A DNA stretch of 64,000 nt from Geobacter sp. DSM 9736 (GTDB taxonomy: Bacteria; Desulfobacterota; Desulfuromonadia; Geobacterales; Geobacteraceae): NCBI RefSeq assembly GCF_900187405.1, contig NZ_LT896716.1:3720753-3784752 (forward strand), in the 5' to 3' direction. Position 1 is the first letter of the stretch; every line of letters starts with the position of its first letter. Under the pieces are notes generated by a model. The model saw only the letters and a list, made by a program, of their open reading frames with translations, was not told the origin of the DNA and did no database searches. This document shows, piece after piece, positions 1-7,910 of this stretch. Position numbers and translations under genes: made by a program.

Positions 1-175
1 GTAAGGTATCCATTACGAGAGAAGTTGAAAGAACGTCTGTTGATCGTGCCCGTGAAAAAGCTCCAGTTCGATGCGCTTTGCCATTGGAATCCAAGATAGA
101 ATTTCCAGCTATTCTCGTGCAATGCTTACAGGTCTGAACGCCATAATCGCCACGGTGATGGTGCGGCTGAAAGAG
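1..175. other. Gene-free window edge
   Basis: No convincing gene is visible in these 175 bases. On the minus strand there is only a 23-codon frame, starting with ATG near position 92 and ending near 21, which I cannot support as a gene. The stretch lies downstream of the minus-strand glycosyltransferase that ends at 176. Confidence 0.5.
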
Positions 176-850
176 TCACAGAGAGTTTTGGTCGGACCGC
201 AGAGCTCGGAGGATAAATTCCCGCGTCATCCGCGCGCCGTTCCTCTCATCCAGCAGTTCCGGTCTCAGCAGGTCCTCAGCCGTGTCCAGGTCGTGCCACT
301 CGGGGAGAAGGGCGAATCGTATGCCGGCAGCGGTTGCCTTTTCGATGGTTTTTTTCAGAACTGAAGAACTGCTCCAGGCTATCCCGCAGAAGAGCTCCCG
401 ATGGAGCGTCTTCATTGCCAAAAGGTAATAGCCACCATCGGTGGCTGGTCCGAATACCGCGTCTACAGCATCGTCTTTGAGAAGCAGGAAGGCTTCCTCC
501 AGGTAGTGCCGGGGAAGATGGGGCGAATCGGTCCCTATGATGGCCGCTGCCATGCTTCCGCGATCGAAGATCTGACGGAATGCGTCCTCCATCCGCTCTC
601 CAAGGTCTTTTCCCCGTTGTGCCATGCGCTCCAGTTCCGGGGCTACTTCCTCAAAATACGAGCAGGCATCGATGTCAGGTTCGAAGAAGAGGACCGACTG
701 CCTACGCATAGGCTTGACGAGTTCCAGCGTGTCGAGCAGCATGCAGCGGTAGAGCTCCGCAGCTTCTTCCGGCAGTAGAGCGGGCGTGAGGCGTGTCTTC
801 ACTCTTCCGGGCCGGGGGTGCTTCGCGAAGATGATTAGGGACTCTTTCAA
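176..850 (-). CDS. DUF2064 (TIGR04282-type) glycosyltransferase
   Basis: Predicted 224-residue soluble GT-A-like nucleotidyl/glycosyl transferase of the DUF2064 family, often named 'arsenosugar biosynthesis glycosyltransferase' (TIGR04282). Visible family motifs, in order: FAKHPRPGRVKTRL near residue 8 (nucleotide-binding loop), GTDSPHLP near 105, GPATDGGYYLLA near 134, a WSSSSVL segment near 158, and HDLDTAEDL near 185. The start is a TTG codon preceded by GGAGG about 11 bases upstream; no better in-frame start exists. A TIGR04283-type GT2 enzyme, the family's usual companion, is found 27 kb away (28363-29457) instead of next to it, and no arsenosugar radical SAM gene is present, so the real sugar product is unknown. 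Confidence 0.85.
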   Translation of the reverse strand: MKESLIIFAKHPRPGRVKTRLTPALLPEEAAELYRCMLLDTLELVKPMRRQSVLFFEPDIDACSYFEEVAPELERMAQRGKDLGERMEDAFRQIFDRGSMAAAIIGTDSPHLPRHYLEEAFLLLKDDAVDAVFGPATDGGYYLLAMKTLHRELFCGIAWSSSSVLKKTIEKATAAGIRFALLPEWHDLDTAEDLLRPELLDERNGARMTREFILRALRSDQNSL

Positions 851-964
851 GAGCAGGTGCTCCTCCGGTTTTTCATCATGGCTGCCCGACCCGTGCGCGT
901 TTGGTAACGAACCGATGACAGAATCGGGAGGTGAAAAATGTAGTTTTTTCCACTTTTTATTGCT

Positions 965-985
965 TTATGCACAGGGTTATCCACA
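965..985 (+). promoter_or_regulatory. Tandem pair of consensus DnaA boxes
   Basis: TTATGCACA (965-973) and TTATCCACA (977-985) both match the DnaA-box consensus TTATNCACA exactly. They lie in the same orientation with 12 bases between their starts. The 25 bases just upstream are AT-rich (runs of T at about 942-965). The pair sits in the 202-base gap between two minus-strand genes. Role not known: a DnaA regulatory or titration site is most likely, an origin-like element is possible. Confidence 0.6.
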
Positions 986-1052
986 GAAAGGGGAGGTGAT
1001 GCCAAGGAGAAGCAGATGTAGTTCGGTTAGGTTTTGTTCATAAGGTGCCGGG

Positions 1053-1829
1053 TTATGAAGAGGCCTTGTCACGCTCGATGGACGCATAGGCCGAGTGCTT
1101 GTGGATAGACTCGTAATTCTCGGCCTCGACTGCGAACCAGGTGATATTGTCGCTCCCCATCAGCTTCTGGGTTGCTTCCCGTACGATGTCCTCGACGAAC
1201 TTGGGGTTCTCGAAAGCCTGCTCGGTCACGAACTTCTCGTCCTCTCTCTTCAGCAGAGAATAGACGGGGCTCGACCCGCACGATTCGATAAGCTCGATGA
1301 TATCCTCGATCCAGATGAACTCACGGTAGCGGACCCTCACGGTGATGGTGCTTCGCTGGTTGTGGGCGCCGTAGCGGGAGAGTTCCTTGCTGCACGGGCA
1401 GAGGGAGGTAACGGGAATCCTGATGCCGAGGATGAAGTCGAAGGTGTCGGCGAGGCTGGCGATGAACTCGCAGGTATACTCCATGAGGCTCTTTGCCTTC
1501 GAGACCGGTGCCTGCTTTTCCACGAAATAGGGGAATTCCATTTCCAGGTGAGCACGTGAAGCTCCGAGCTTTTCCTTCATGCGCTGGAGGATGACCTCGA
1601 GCTTGTCCAGTGCGATGTTCTCCCTGTAGTGGTTGAGTATCTCGATGAAGCGGCTCATGTGGGTCCCCTTGAAATGGTGGGGAAGGTCCACGTACATGTT
1701 TACACGCGCGACCGTGTGCTGGAGGGTCTTGTTCTTGTCCATCACTATGATCGGGTAGGAGATGTCCTTCACTCCCACCTTGTTGATGGGGATGTTCCGA
1801 GGGTCGCGGGTCTTCTGCATGTCGGGCAT
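1053..1829 (-). CDS. folE2: GTP cyclohydrolase IB (FolE2/MptA family)
   Basis: 258-residue GTP cyclohydrolase of the metal-dependent FolE2 type, which converts GTP to 7,8-dihydroneopterin triphosphate, the common precursor of folate and of the preQ0/queuosine pathway. Supporting motifs are the SLCPCSKELSRYGAHNQRS segment with the metal-ligand cysteine, and the conserved start MPDMQKTRDPRNIPI. I place the start at the ATG at 1829. An ATG at 1838 and a GTG at 1880 lie in the same frame, but the latter runs into an inverted-repeat element (1853-1963) and has no usable ribosome site. queC lies upstream on the same strand, so the two probably share the queuosine task. The gene ends 202 bases before the neighbouring glycosyltransferase start. 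Confidence 0.93.
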   Translation of the reverse strand: MPDMQKTRDPRNIPINKVGVKDISYPIIVMDKNKTLQHTVARVNMYVDLPHHFKGTHMSRFIEILNHYRENIALDKLEVILQRMKEKLGASRAHLEMEFPYFVEKQAPVSKAKSLMEYTCEFIASLADTFDFILGIRIPVTSLCPCSKELSRYGAHNQRSTITVRVRYREFIWIEDIIELIESCGSSPVYSLLKREDEKFVTEQAFENPKFVEDIVREATQKLMGSDNITWFAVEAENYESIHKHSAYASIERDKASS

Positions 1830-1852
1830 GAGGGTCATGGCAGTCTCTGGTG

Positions 1853-1963
1853 GGTTGTTGAAAAACAGCCATTTCGCCACTCTCCTCGTAAACCGCCGTG
1901 TGGCGTAGCGCTGCCTCCATGGGGCTTACTGCGGGTGCGACGTCTGTCTGTTTTTGAACAACC
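1853..1963. repeat. Inverted-repeat-bounded intergenic element (111 bp)
   Basis: The arms GGTTGTTGAAAAACAG (1853-1868) and CTGTTTTTGAACAACC (1948-1963) pair over 15 of 16 positions. The element fills the queC-folE2 gap. A further relative of the right arm (CAGGTTGCTCAAAAAC) is seen at about 2731, in the next gap upstream. This is the pattern of a small dispersed non-coding repeat, with no coding capacity. Confidence 0.7.
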
Positions 1964-1982
1964 TGAATTTTCAAATAACCTG

Positions 1983-2675
1983 CTAAGGGCGGTTCTTGTG
2001 GGCGGCATACCTGACGGGATCTTCCAGACCGGCTTCGGCAAAACCCTTGAGCCGCAGACGACACGAGTCGCATTCTCCACACGCGAACCCCTCTGGAGCA
2101 GGGTCGTAGCAGGAGTGTGTATGGCCGTAATCTACGCCGAGGGAGAGCCCTCGCTTGATGATCTCCCCTTTGCTGAGGCTGATCAGCGGTGCGTGAATCG
2201 TGAAACGTCCGCTTCCTTCCACCCCTGCCTTTGTGGCAAGGTTTGCCATTTTCTCGAATGCGGCGATATACTCCGGGCGGCAGTCCGGGTAACCGGAATA
2301 GTCGAGGGCATTGACTCCGATGAAGATGTCGAAGCAGCCCAGCACTTCCGCCCAGCCGAGAGCGAAGGAGAGGAAAATTGTGTTTCGTGCCGGTACGTAT
2401 GTGACGGGGATGTCGTTGCCGACGCCTTCCTTGGGGACGGCGATGTCTGAGGTCAGGGCGCTCCCGCCCATGCGCCGCAGATCGATTTCCACCAGCATGT
2501 GGTCCACGGCTCCGGCCTCCCGGGCGTACTTCCGGGCCACATCCAGCTCTGCCCCGTGCCGTTGCCCGTAAGCAAAGCTCATGGCGTACGTCTCGAAACC
2601 TTCAGCCCTGGCAATGGCAAGGCAGGTTGTGGAATCGAGCCCGCCGCTGTAGAGGACGACTGCTTTTCGTTTCAT
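1983..2675 (-). CDS. queC: 7-cyano-7-deazaguanine (preQ0) synthase QueC
   Basis: 230-residue ATP-dependent preQ0 synthase, which makes 7-cyano-7-deazaguanine from 7-carboxy-7-deazaguanine and ammonia. The N-terminal [11 protein letters not shown] is the ATP-pyrophosphatase (PP-loop) signature. The C-terminal C-x(9)-CGECDSC set of cysteines (around residues 189-206) is the zinc site of the family. Length is normal. The ATG at 2675 has an AAAGGTGAT ribosome site. It lies upstream of folE2 on the same strand, with a 153-base gap holding a repeat element. Both enzymes belong to the queuosine pathway; QueD and QueE are not in the window. Confidence 0.96.
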   Translation of the reverse strand: MKRKAVVLYSGGLDSTTCLAIARAEGFETYAMSFAYGQRHGAELDVARKYAREAGAVDHMLVEIDLRRMGGSALTSDIAVPKEGVGNDIPVTYVPARNTIFLSFALGWAEVLGCFDIFIGVNALDYSGYPDCRPEYIAAFEKMANLATKAGVEGSGRFTIHAPLISLSKGEIIKRGLSLGVDYGHTHSCYDPAPEGFACGECDSCRLRLKGFAEAGLEDPVRYAAHKNRP

Positions 2676-2760
2676 ATCACCTTTCCCGTCTCTTTGTCTC
2701 CCGCAGGGCCCCTGAATAACTCTTCCGAGCTCAGGTTGCTCAAAAACGGTCAGATCTCCG

Positions 2761-3843
2761 CTAAAACAGCGAAAAGTTCAGGTACCGTTTCGGGTGCTCC
2801 TTGATGTCCTTCACAAGGGCATCGACGCTATCTACCATATGGTTGAGGCGTTCATACGTTTCGTTATCGTTCAGGAGTTTTCCGGCAGTACCTTCACCGC
2901 GATTCAGGCGCCCCGCGATATCTTCGAAGCCTTTGACGGAGTTTTCGGCACGGTCGATGAGGGCAATCCCCCGGTCGTACAGATCCCGTTCCCCGAGCAG
3001 TTTTCCGATAGTGGAGTCGCTGGAGGTCAGCTTCCTGTTAAGCTCCCGAACATCCTCCGCCGCCTCGATGCTCTTGTCAGCCAGGGCGACGAGTTTGTCG
3101 TAGAGTTGCCGGTCCCTGACCAGCCGACCAAGGGTTCCGTCCGCAGACTGGATGTCCTTGATAGTCTCTTCGGTGCGGGTGAGGATGGAGATCAGCCGGT
3201 CGTAAGCCTCGCTGTTCCGGCTGAGCTGGCCCAGCGTTCCTTCTCCCCTGTTGGCCGACCGGGCAAAGACCTGCAGTTCACTGGTCAGGCTAACCAGGTT
3301 GTCGTAGAGCTGCGGGTCGCGGCTCACCCGGCCGAGGGACCCCTCTCCCCGCTCGATTCTGTCCACGATGCCGTTCAGACGGTCGAACGTGGTTCCCGCC
3401 TTTTGCATCACGTCGTCGAGTTTTACGGTAGGAGCGCCCACAATGGTCGTTTCGGGTGTTTCCTGGACCGTCCGGCTGGGGGTAATATCGACATATTTTT
3501 CCCCCAGAAGGCCCCGGGTCTTGATGGTGATCCTGGAGTCCCGGCCGATTTTCCTGAGTGCGTCCTTGTCGATTTCGAGGCTGACCTGAACCTCGTTGCT
3601 TTTTTCGGGGGAGGTGAACCCGATGCTCCGGACAATGCCCACGTCCACTCCGGCGAGCCAGACCGGAGCACCGGTCTTAAGACCCGACGCATCGGTCATG
3701 GTGACGGTGAGCTTCCCCTTCGGCATGAAAAACTTGGTCTTCTGCCCCATCATGAGCACCCCCGCCGCGAAAAAGAGAAGGGCTGTGACGATGAAGATGC
3801 CGACCTTGACCTGGGACCATGCGATATCGTTGCTTCGTTTCAT
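2761..3843 (-). CDS. mlaD: MCE-family lipid-binding protein, MlaD-like
   Basis: 360-residue substrate-binding subunit of a phospholipid ABC transporter. Residues about 11-33 form one N-terminal membrane anchor. The MCE domain follows at about 38-120 ([20 protein letters not shown] and [14 protein letters not shown]). The remainder is a long helical tail with five degenerate units of 40-50 residues, each with a G-[TS]-[LIA]-G core ([40 protein letters not shown]) followed by LYD or YERL. The tail is longer than in E. coli MlaD (about 183 residues). The ATG overlaps the mlaF stop by 4 bases, so the genes are translationally coupled. Confidence 0.9.
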   Translation of the reverse strand: MKRSNDIAWSQVKVGIFIVTALLFFAAGVLMMGQKTKFFMPKGKLTVTMTDASGLKTGAPVWLAGVDVGIVRSIGFTSPEKSNEVQVSLEIDKDALRKIGRDSRITIKTRGLLGEKYVDITPSRTVQETPETTIVGAPTVKLDDVMQKAGTTFDRLNGIVDRIERGEGSLGRVSRDPQLYDNLVSLTSELQVFARSANRGEGTLGQLSRNSEAYDRLISILTRTEETIKDIQSADGTLGRLVRDRQLYDKLVALADKSIEAAEDVRELNRKLTSSDSTIGKLLGERDLYDRGIALIDRAENSVKGFEDIAGRLNRGEGTAGKLLNDNETYERLNHMVDSVDALVKDIKEHPKRYLNFSLF

Positions 3844-4634
3844 CGTTCCGGTTCTCCTCGTTCTTCATTGGTCCCGTTGCCGGGGGTAAAGAGCGAGCTG
3901 TCGCTGGGATGAAAGAATTCCTGCATCTCCGGCAGTCCGGCTGCCGTAATTTCTTCCCGTGTTCCCTCGAAGAGGAGGCGTGCCCTGTGGAGAAACGAGA
4001 ACCGGTCGGAGACGGCAAAGGCCGTTTCCATATCGTGCGTAACCATTAGCGTTGTCTTTCCTGCACGCTGCAGGCTCAGCATGAGATGGCGGATGTTGTA
4101 GACTCCTATGGGATCGAGCCCCGTGGTGGGCTCATCAAAAAAGATGTAATCCGGATCTGCCGCCAGTGCCCGTGCGATGGCCACGCGTTTCTTCATCCCC
4201 CCCGACAGTTCGGCCGGATAGAGGTCTATTGCCTGCTCAAGCCCGACGAACCGCAGCTTTTCACGGACAACTTCCTCTATTTCAGGCTCGGTCACCTGCC
4301 GTTCTTCTATGAGGCGGTAACCGACATTCTCGCCGACGGTCATGGAGTCGAATAAGGCGCCTCCCTGAAAGACGATGGCTATTTTGCTGCGAACCCTGGT
4401 CAGCTCGCTTTCGGGGATGCCCTCGATGCACCTTCCGTCTATGAAGACCTTTCCCTCATCGGGGCGCAGAAGCCCCAGCAGCAGCTTAAGGATGGTCGTC
4501 TTCCCGGCACCGCTTACACCGAGGATCGTTCGGTTGATTCCCGGTTCCAGCAGAAGATCGAACTTTTCGAGGATAGTACGTCCGCCGACGGAATAGGAGA
4601 CCTGTTCCATGCGGATCCCCTTTTCCGTGCTCAC
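3840..4634 (-). CDS. mlaF: Phospholipid ABC transporter ATPase, MlaF-like
   Basis: 264-residue cytoplasmic ATPase that powers lipid movement by the MlaE permease. Visible are Walker A (GVSGAGKTT, about 39-47), a Q-loop (VFQGG), the ABC signature LSGGMKKR (about 143-150), Walker B (DYIFFDEPTTGLDP) and the H-loop (VTHDM). It follows mlaE after 7 bases and overlaps mlaD by 4. In-frame ATG at 4634. Confidence 0.94.
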   Translation of the reverse strand: MSTEKGIRMEQVSYSVGGRTILEKFDLLLEPGINRTILGVSGAGKTTILKLLLGLLRPDEGKVFIDGRCIEGIPESELTRVRSKIAIVFQGGALFDSMTVGENVGYRLIEERQVTEPEIEEVVREKLRFVGLEQAIDLYPAELSGGMKKRVAIARALAADPDYIFFDEPTTGLDPIGVYNIRHLMLSLQRAGKTTLMVTHDMETAFAVSDRFSFLHRARLLFEGTREEITAAGLPEMQEFFHPSDSSLFTPGNGTNEERGEPER

Positions 4635-4641
4635 CGTTGCC

Positions 4642-5415
4642 TCACGTCCTGAAGACGATGAAAATCTTCGTCAGAAAGAAATCGGAAACCAGCACCAGGG
4701 AGGAGGCAAGTACGACCGTACGCTTTGCCGCGGCACCCACCCCTTCCGCTCCCCCGGTAGTGCTCAGTCCGACGTAGCAGCCTACCATCGAGATTATGAA
4801 GCCGAAGAAAGCAGGCTTCAGCACCCCCTCGATCAGGTCCTGGAACACCATGAACTGTGGGAGAGAGTTCCAGTACATCACGGGGTTTATATCATACCCC
4901 GCGGCAATAATATACCCTCCAAGGAGCGCCACCGTATCGGTAATGATTGCCAGAAGCGGCATCGCGAGAACCGTTGCCTTGAGGCGGGGAGTGACGAGGC
5001 GCTTCACAACGTCGGTCCCTTCCACCCGCATTGCGTCCACCTGTTCGGTCACTACCATGGTTCCCAACTCGGCGGTGATGGCGGAGCCGACCCTGCCGGC
5101 AATCATGAGGGAGGAGAGCACCGGCCCCAGTTCCTTCACCATCGTTACCGCCACCATGCCCCCCACGTAGCTTGTCGCGGCGAACGGCCGCAACTGGATG
5201 AGCGCCTGGAGCGCCATTACCATGCCGGTGAATATCCCGGTGAGGAACACGATGAAAAGCGAATCCACACCGATCTTGTCCAGCTGGATGACGAATTCCC
5301 GGTAATAGAACGGACGCTGGAAAATCCTCGCGATAGCCCTGCCTGTCAGAAAGAAAAATTCCTGGATTTCGTGAAAAAAGGATTTAAGCAGATTCTCGAC
5401 GATGTTGTTTTTCAT
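4642..5415 (-). CDS. mlaE: Phospholipid ABC transporter permease, MlaE-like
   Basis: 257-residue inner-membrane permease of the MlaE/YrbE family, with about five hydrophobic spans. The family core is GRVGSAITAELGTM (about 107-120), followed by EQVDAMRVEGTDVVKRLVTPR, the segment that contacts the ATPase. I chose the ATG at 5415. A TTG two codons upstream (5421) sits at a better distance from GGAAG, so the start is uncertain by two residues. It lies 44 bases downstream of lon on the same strand and heads the mlaE-mlaF-mlaD set. Confidence 0.93.
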   Translation of the reverse strand: MKNNIVENLLKSFFHEIQEFFFLTGRAIARIFQRPFYYREFVIQLDKIGVDSLFIVFLTGIFTGMVMALQALIQLRPFAATSYVGGMVAVTMVKELGPVLSSLMIAGRVGSAITAELGTMVVTEQVDAMRVEGTDVVKRLVTPRLKATVLAMPLLAIITDTVALLGGYIIAAGYDINPVMYWNSLPQFMVFQDLIEGVLKPAFFGFIISMVGCYVGLSTTGGAEGVGAAAKRTVVLASSLVLVSDFFLTKIFIVFRT

Positions 5416-5459
5416 CAGCAAACGAGACTTCCATAATAAGGTGTCGGCGGTCAGGCAGC

Positions 5460-7775
5460 CTATTGCAGGGCAGCTGAAACCGCGTCACGGACATCGTCGA
5501 CGTAGACGAATTCAAGTTCCTGCTTCACGTTCTCGGGAATATCTTCCATTGCTTCCTTGTTGCGGGCGGGAATTATCAGCTTGTTGACTCCGGCACGACG
5601 GGCAGCGAGAACTTTTTCCTTGAGTCCTCCAATGGCCAGGACGCGGCCGGTGAGGCTTATTTCACCGGTCATTGCCACGTCGCGACGGGCGTGACGGCCG
5701 GTAAACAGGGATATGATGGCGGTGACCATGGTAATGCCCGCTGAGGGACCGTCCTTCGGGATGCTCCCCGCAGGGACATGGATATGAATGTTGGTGTCGT
5801 TGAAGCTTTCCTCCTTGATGCCCCACTCGCTGCAGTTGGCCTGCACGAAGGAGAGAGCGGCACGGGCGGATTCTTTCATCACCTCTCCCAGCGAGCCAGT
5901 GAGGATCAGGTCGTTCTTGCCCCGCATCCGCGTTGCTTCGACGAAGATGATATCCCCTCCCGTCTCGGTCCATGCCAGCCCGGTGACCACGCCTATGCGG
6001 TCTTTTTCTGCAGCCACCTCATTGAAGAATTTCCGCGGCCCGAGAAGCTCATCCACCATCTCCGGAGTTATCTTTTTGCGCAGGGGCTTGTTCTGGGTGA
6101 TCTCCTTGGCCACCTTGCGGAATATGGAGGCGATATTCCGCTGCAGGTTTCGCACGCCGGCTTCGCGGGTGTAGTTGGTGATCACCTTCACCACCGCCTT
6201 CTCTTCGAATTCAGGCGGAGTATTGGCCAGGCCGTTTTCTTCCAGCTCCCGCGGTATAAGATATTTGAATGCGATGCTGGTCTTTTCCTCTTCAGTGTAC
6301 CCGGAGAGGTTGATTACCTCCATCCGGTCCTTGAGGGCTGCGGGAATCGGGTCGAGCAGGTTCGCCGTGGTTATGAAGATGACGTGGGACAGGTCGAACG
6401 GAACATCCAGGTAATGGTCGGTGAAGGTGAAGTTCTGTTCCGGATCGAGTACCTCCAGAAGCGCACTGGCAGGATCGCCGCGGAAATCGAGCCCGATCTT
6501 GTCAACCTCATCAAGCATGAAGACGGGGTTGTTGCTTCCGCACCGGTAGATGTCCTGGATGATGCGTCCGGGGAGTGCGCCTATGTACGTCCGGCGATGG
6601 CCGCGGATCTCCGCCTCGTCTCGCATCCCCCCCAGGGAGACCCTGATGAACTTGCGCCCGAGAGCCCGTGCGATGGAGCGCCCCAGGCTCGTCTTCCCGA
6701 CCCCGGGGGGGCCGACGAAACAGAGGATGGGGCCTTTCATCTTTTCCTTGAGGGAGCGCACCGCCAGATATTCGAGGATCCGCTCCTTTACCTTTTTCAG
6801 GTCGTAATGGTCCTCGTCCAGCACCGCCTCGGCCTGCACTATGTCACGGTTGTCCGTGGTCGATACCTTCCACGGCATTCCGGTGAGATAGTCGAGGTAG
6901 GTGCGGGAGACGGTATATTCGGGGGAGGAGGAGTTTATCCGCTCAAGCCGCTTCAGTTCCTTCTCCGCGACTTTCCGGACTTCATCGGGCATTCCGGCGG
7001 TCTCTATCTTCTTCTTGAGGTCTACCACTTCGGACCCGCGGGAATCCTCGTCTCCCAGCTCTTCCTGAATCTGCTTTAGCTGCTCCCGCAGCAGGTATTC
7101 CTTCTGGGTCTTTCCGACTCTCTTGGTGACTTCCGCCTGCACCTCTCCCTTCACCTGCAGGCGCTGGATCTCGTTGTTCAGGTATGTGTACACCTTCTTC
7201 AGGCGGTCCAGGGGGTCGAGTGTTTCCAGCAGCGTCTGGAGTTCGTCGGGGGGAAGATTGACATAGAGCGCCACTAGGTCCGAAAGACGAGCCGGGTTAT
7301 CGATGTAGTCGATCATCTTCATGACGTCGTCCGGCAGCGGCTTGCCGTACGACAGCGCGATCTTGAGCAGGGCGTTGAGGCTGCTCACCAGCGCTTCCGA
7401 GACCACCGACCTTTCCACAAATTCCCGGATCAGTTCGACCTGGGACAGAAGAAAGGGGGATTCCTGCGTGAGCCCGAGCATCCTGAGACGCGCAACTCCT
7501 TCGAGAACTACTTTTCCGCCCCCTTCGGCAAAACGCAGGAGATGGTTGATCTTGCACAGTGTGCCGATGTCGTGGAATCGCTCGGGTTGGCGCGGATGCT
7601 GCTCTCCCCGCACTTTCACCACCCCAAGCATGTTGTTCTGGTTTACCGCTTCTTCGAAGACGGCGAATTCTTCGTTTTTGAGGAACAGCGTGAAGATCAT
7701 GTGGGGGAATGCAACCATGTCCCGCACTGGGTAGACAGGTATGATGTCGGGAATGGCAACGGTCTGTTCGTGCAT
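5460..7775 (-). CDS. lon: ATP-dependent protease Lon
   Basis: 771-residue LonA-type protease, close to the usual length (E. coli 784), which degrades damaged and regulatory proteins in the cytoplasm. Domains: N-terminal substrate-binding domain (about 1-200), coiled region, AAA+ module with Walker A GPPGVGKTS (about 353-361) and Walker B VFMLDEVDK, then the C-terminal peptidase with PKDGPSAG (catalytic Ser near 678) and the GGLKEK lysine near 720. The ATG at 7775 follows an AAGAAGGGG ribosome site. A sigma-70-like promoter lies 43-71 bases upstream. A second, different Lon-type enzyme is at 25830-28295. Confidence 0.97.
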   Translation of the reverse strand: MHEQTVAIPDIIPVYPVRDMVAFPHMIFTLFLKNEEFAVFEEAVNQNNMLGVVKVRGEQHPRQPERFHDIGTLCKINHLLRFAEGGGKVVLEGVARLRMLGLTQESPFLLSQVELIREFVERSVVSEALVSSLNALLKIALSYGKPLPDDVMKMIDYIDNPARLSDLVALYVNLPPDELQTLLETLDPLDRLKKVYTYLNNEIQRLQVKGEVQAEVTKRVGKTQKEYLLREQLKQIQEELGDEDSRGSEVVDLKKKIETAGMPDEVRKVAEKELKRLERINSSSPEYTVSRTYLDYLTGMPWKVSTTDNRDIVQAEAVLDEDHYDLKKVKERILEYLAVRSLKEKMKGPILCFVGPPGVGKTSLGRSIARALGRKFIRVSLGGMRDEAEIRGHRRTYIGALPGRIIQDIYRCGSNNPVFMLDEVDKIGLDFRGDPASALLEVLDPEQNFTFTDHYLDVPFDLSHVIFITTANLLDPIPAALKDRMEVINLSGYTEEEKTSIAFKYLIPRELEENGLANTPPEFEEKAVVKVITNYTREAGVRNLQRNIASIFRKVAKEITQNKPLRKKITPEMVDELLGPRKFFNEVAAEKDRIGVVTGLAWTETGGDIIFVEATRMRGKNDLILTGSLGEVMKESARAALSFVQANCSEWGIKEESFNDTNIHIHVPAGSIPKDGPSAGITMVTAIISLFTGRHARRDVAMTGEISLTGRVLAIGGLKEKVLAARRAGVNKLIIPARNKEAMEDIPENVKQELEFVYVDDVRDAVSAALQ

Positions 7776-7817
7776 TCGAACCCCTTCTTCTATAAGGATT
7801 AGTGAAACTCCATTGAA

Positions 7818-7846
7818 AGAGTAACCAGTTCAGCGGGCCATGTCAA
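7818..7846 (-). promoter_or_regulatory. Candidate sigma-70 promoter for lon
   Basis: Minus-strand TTGACA (7841-7846) and TACTCT (7818-7823) are separated by 17 bases. The -35 is perfect, the -10 is weak (TAnnnT kept). No heat-shock CIRCE repeat was seen in the 135-base gap. Confidence 0.45.
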
Positions 7847-7910
7847 TGACCGGCTGGCAAGGGATGGCGTCAAGGATGCTGAGGCTGGAGACGTTACTGG
7901 ACGCTCCTGC

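Noticed and set aside
5778-7079. Long plus-strand frame over lon
   Set aside because: It is the antisense shadow of the GC-rich lon gene with no family motif.
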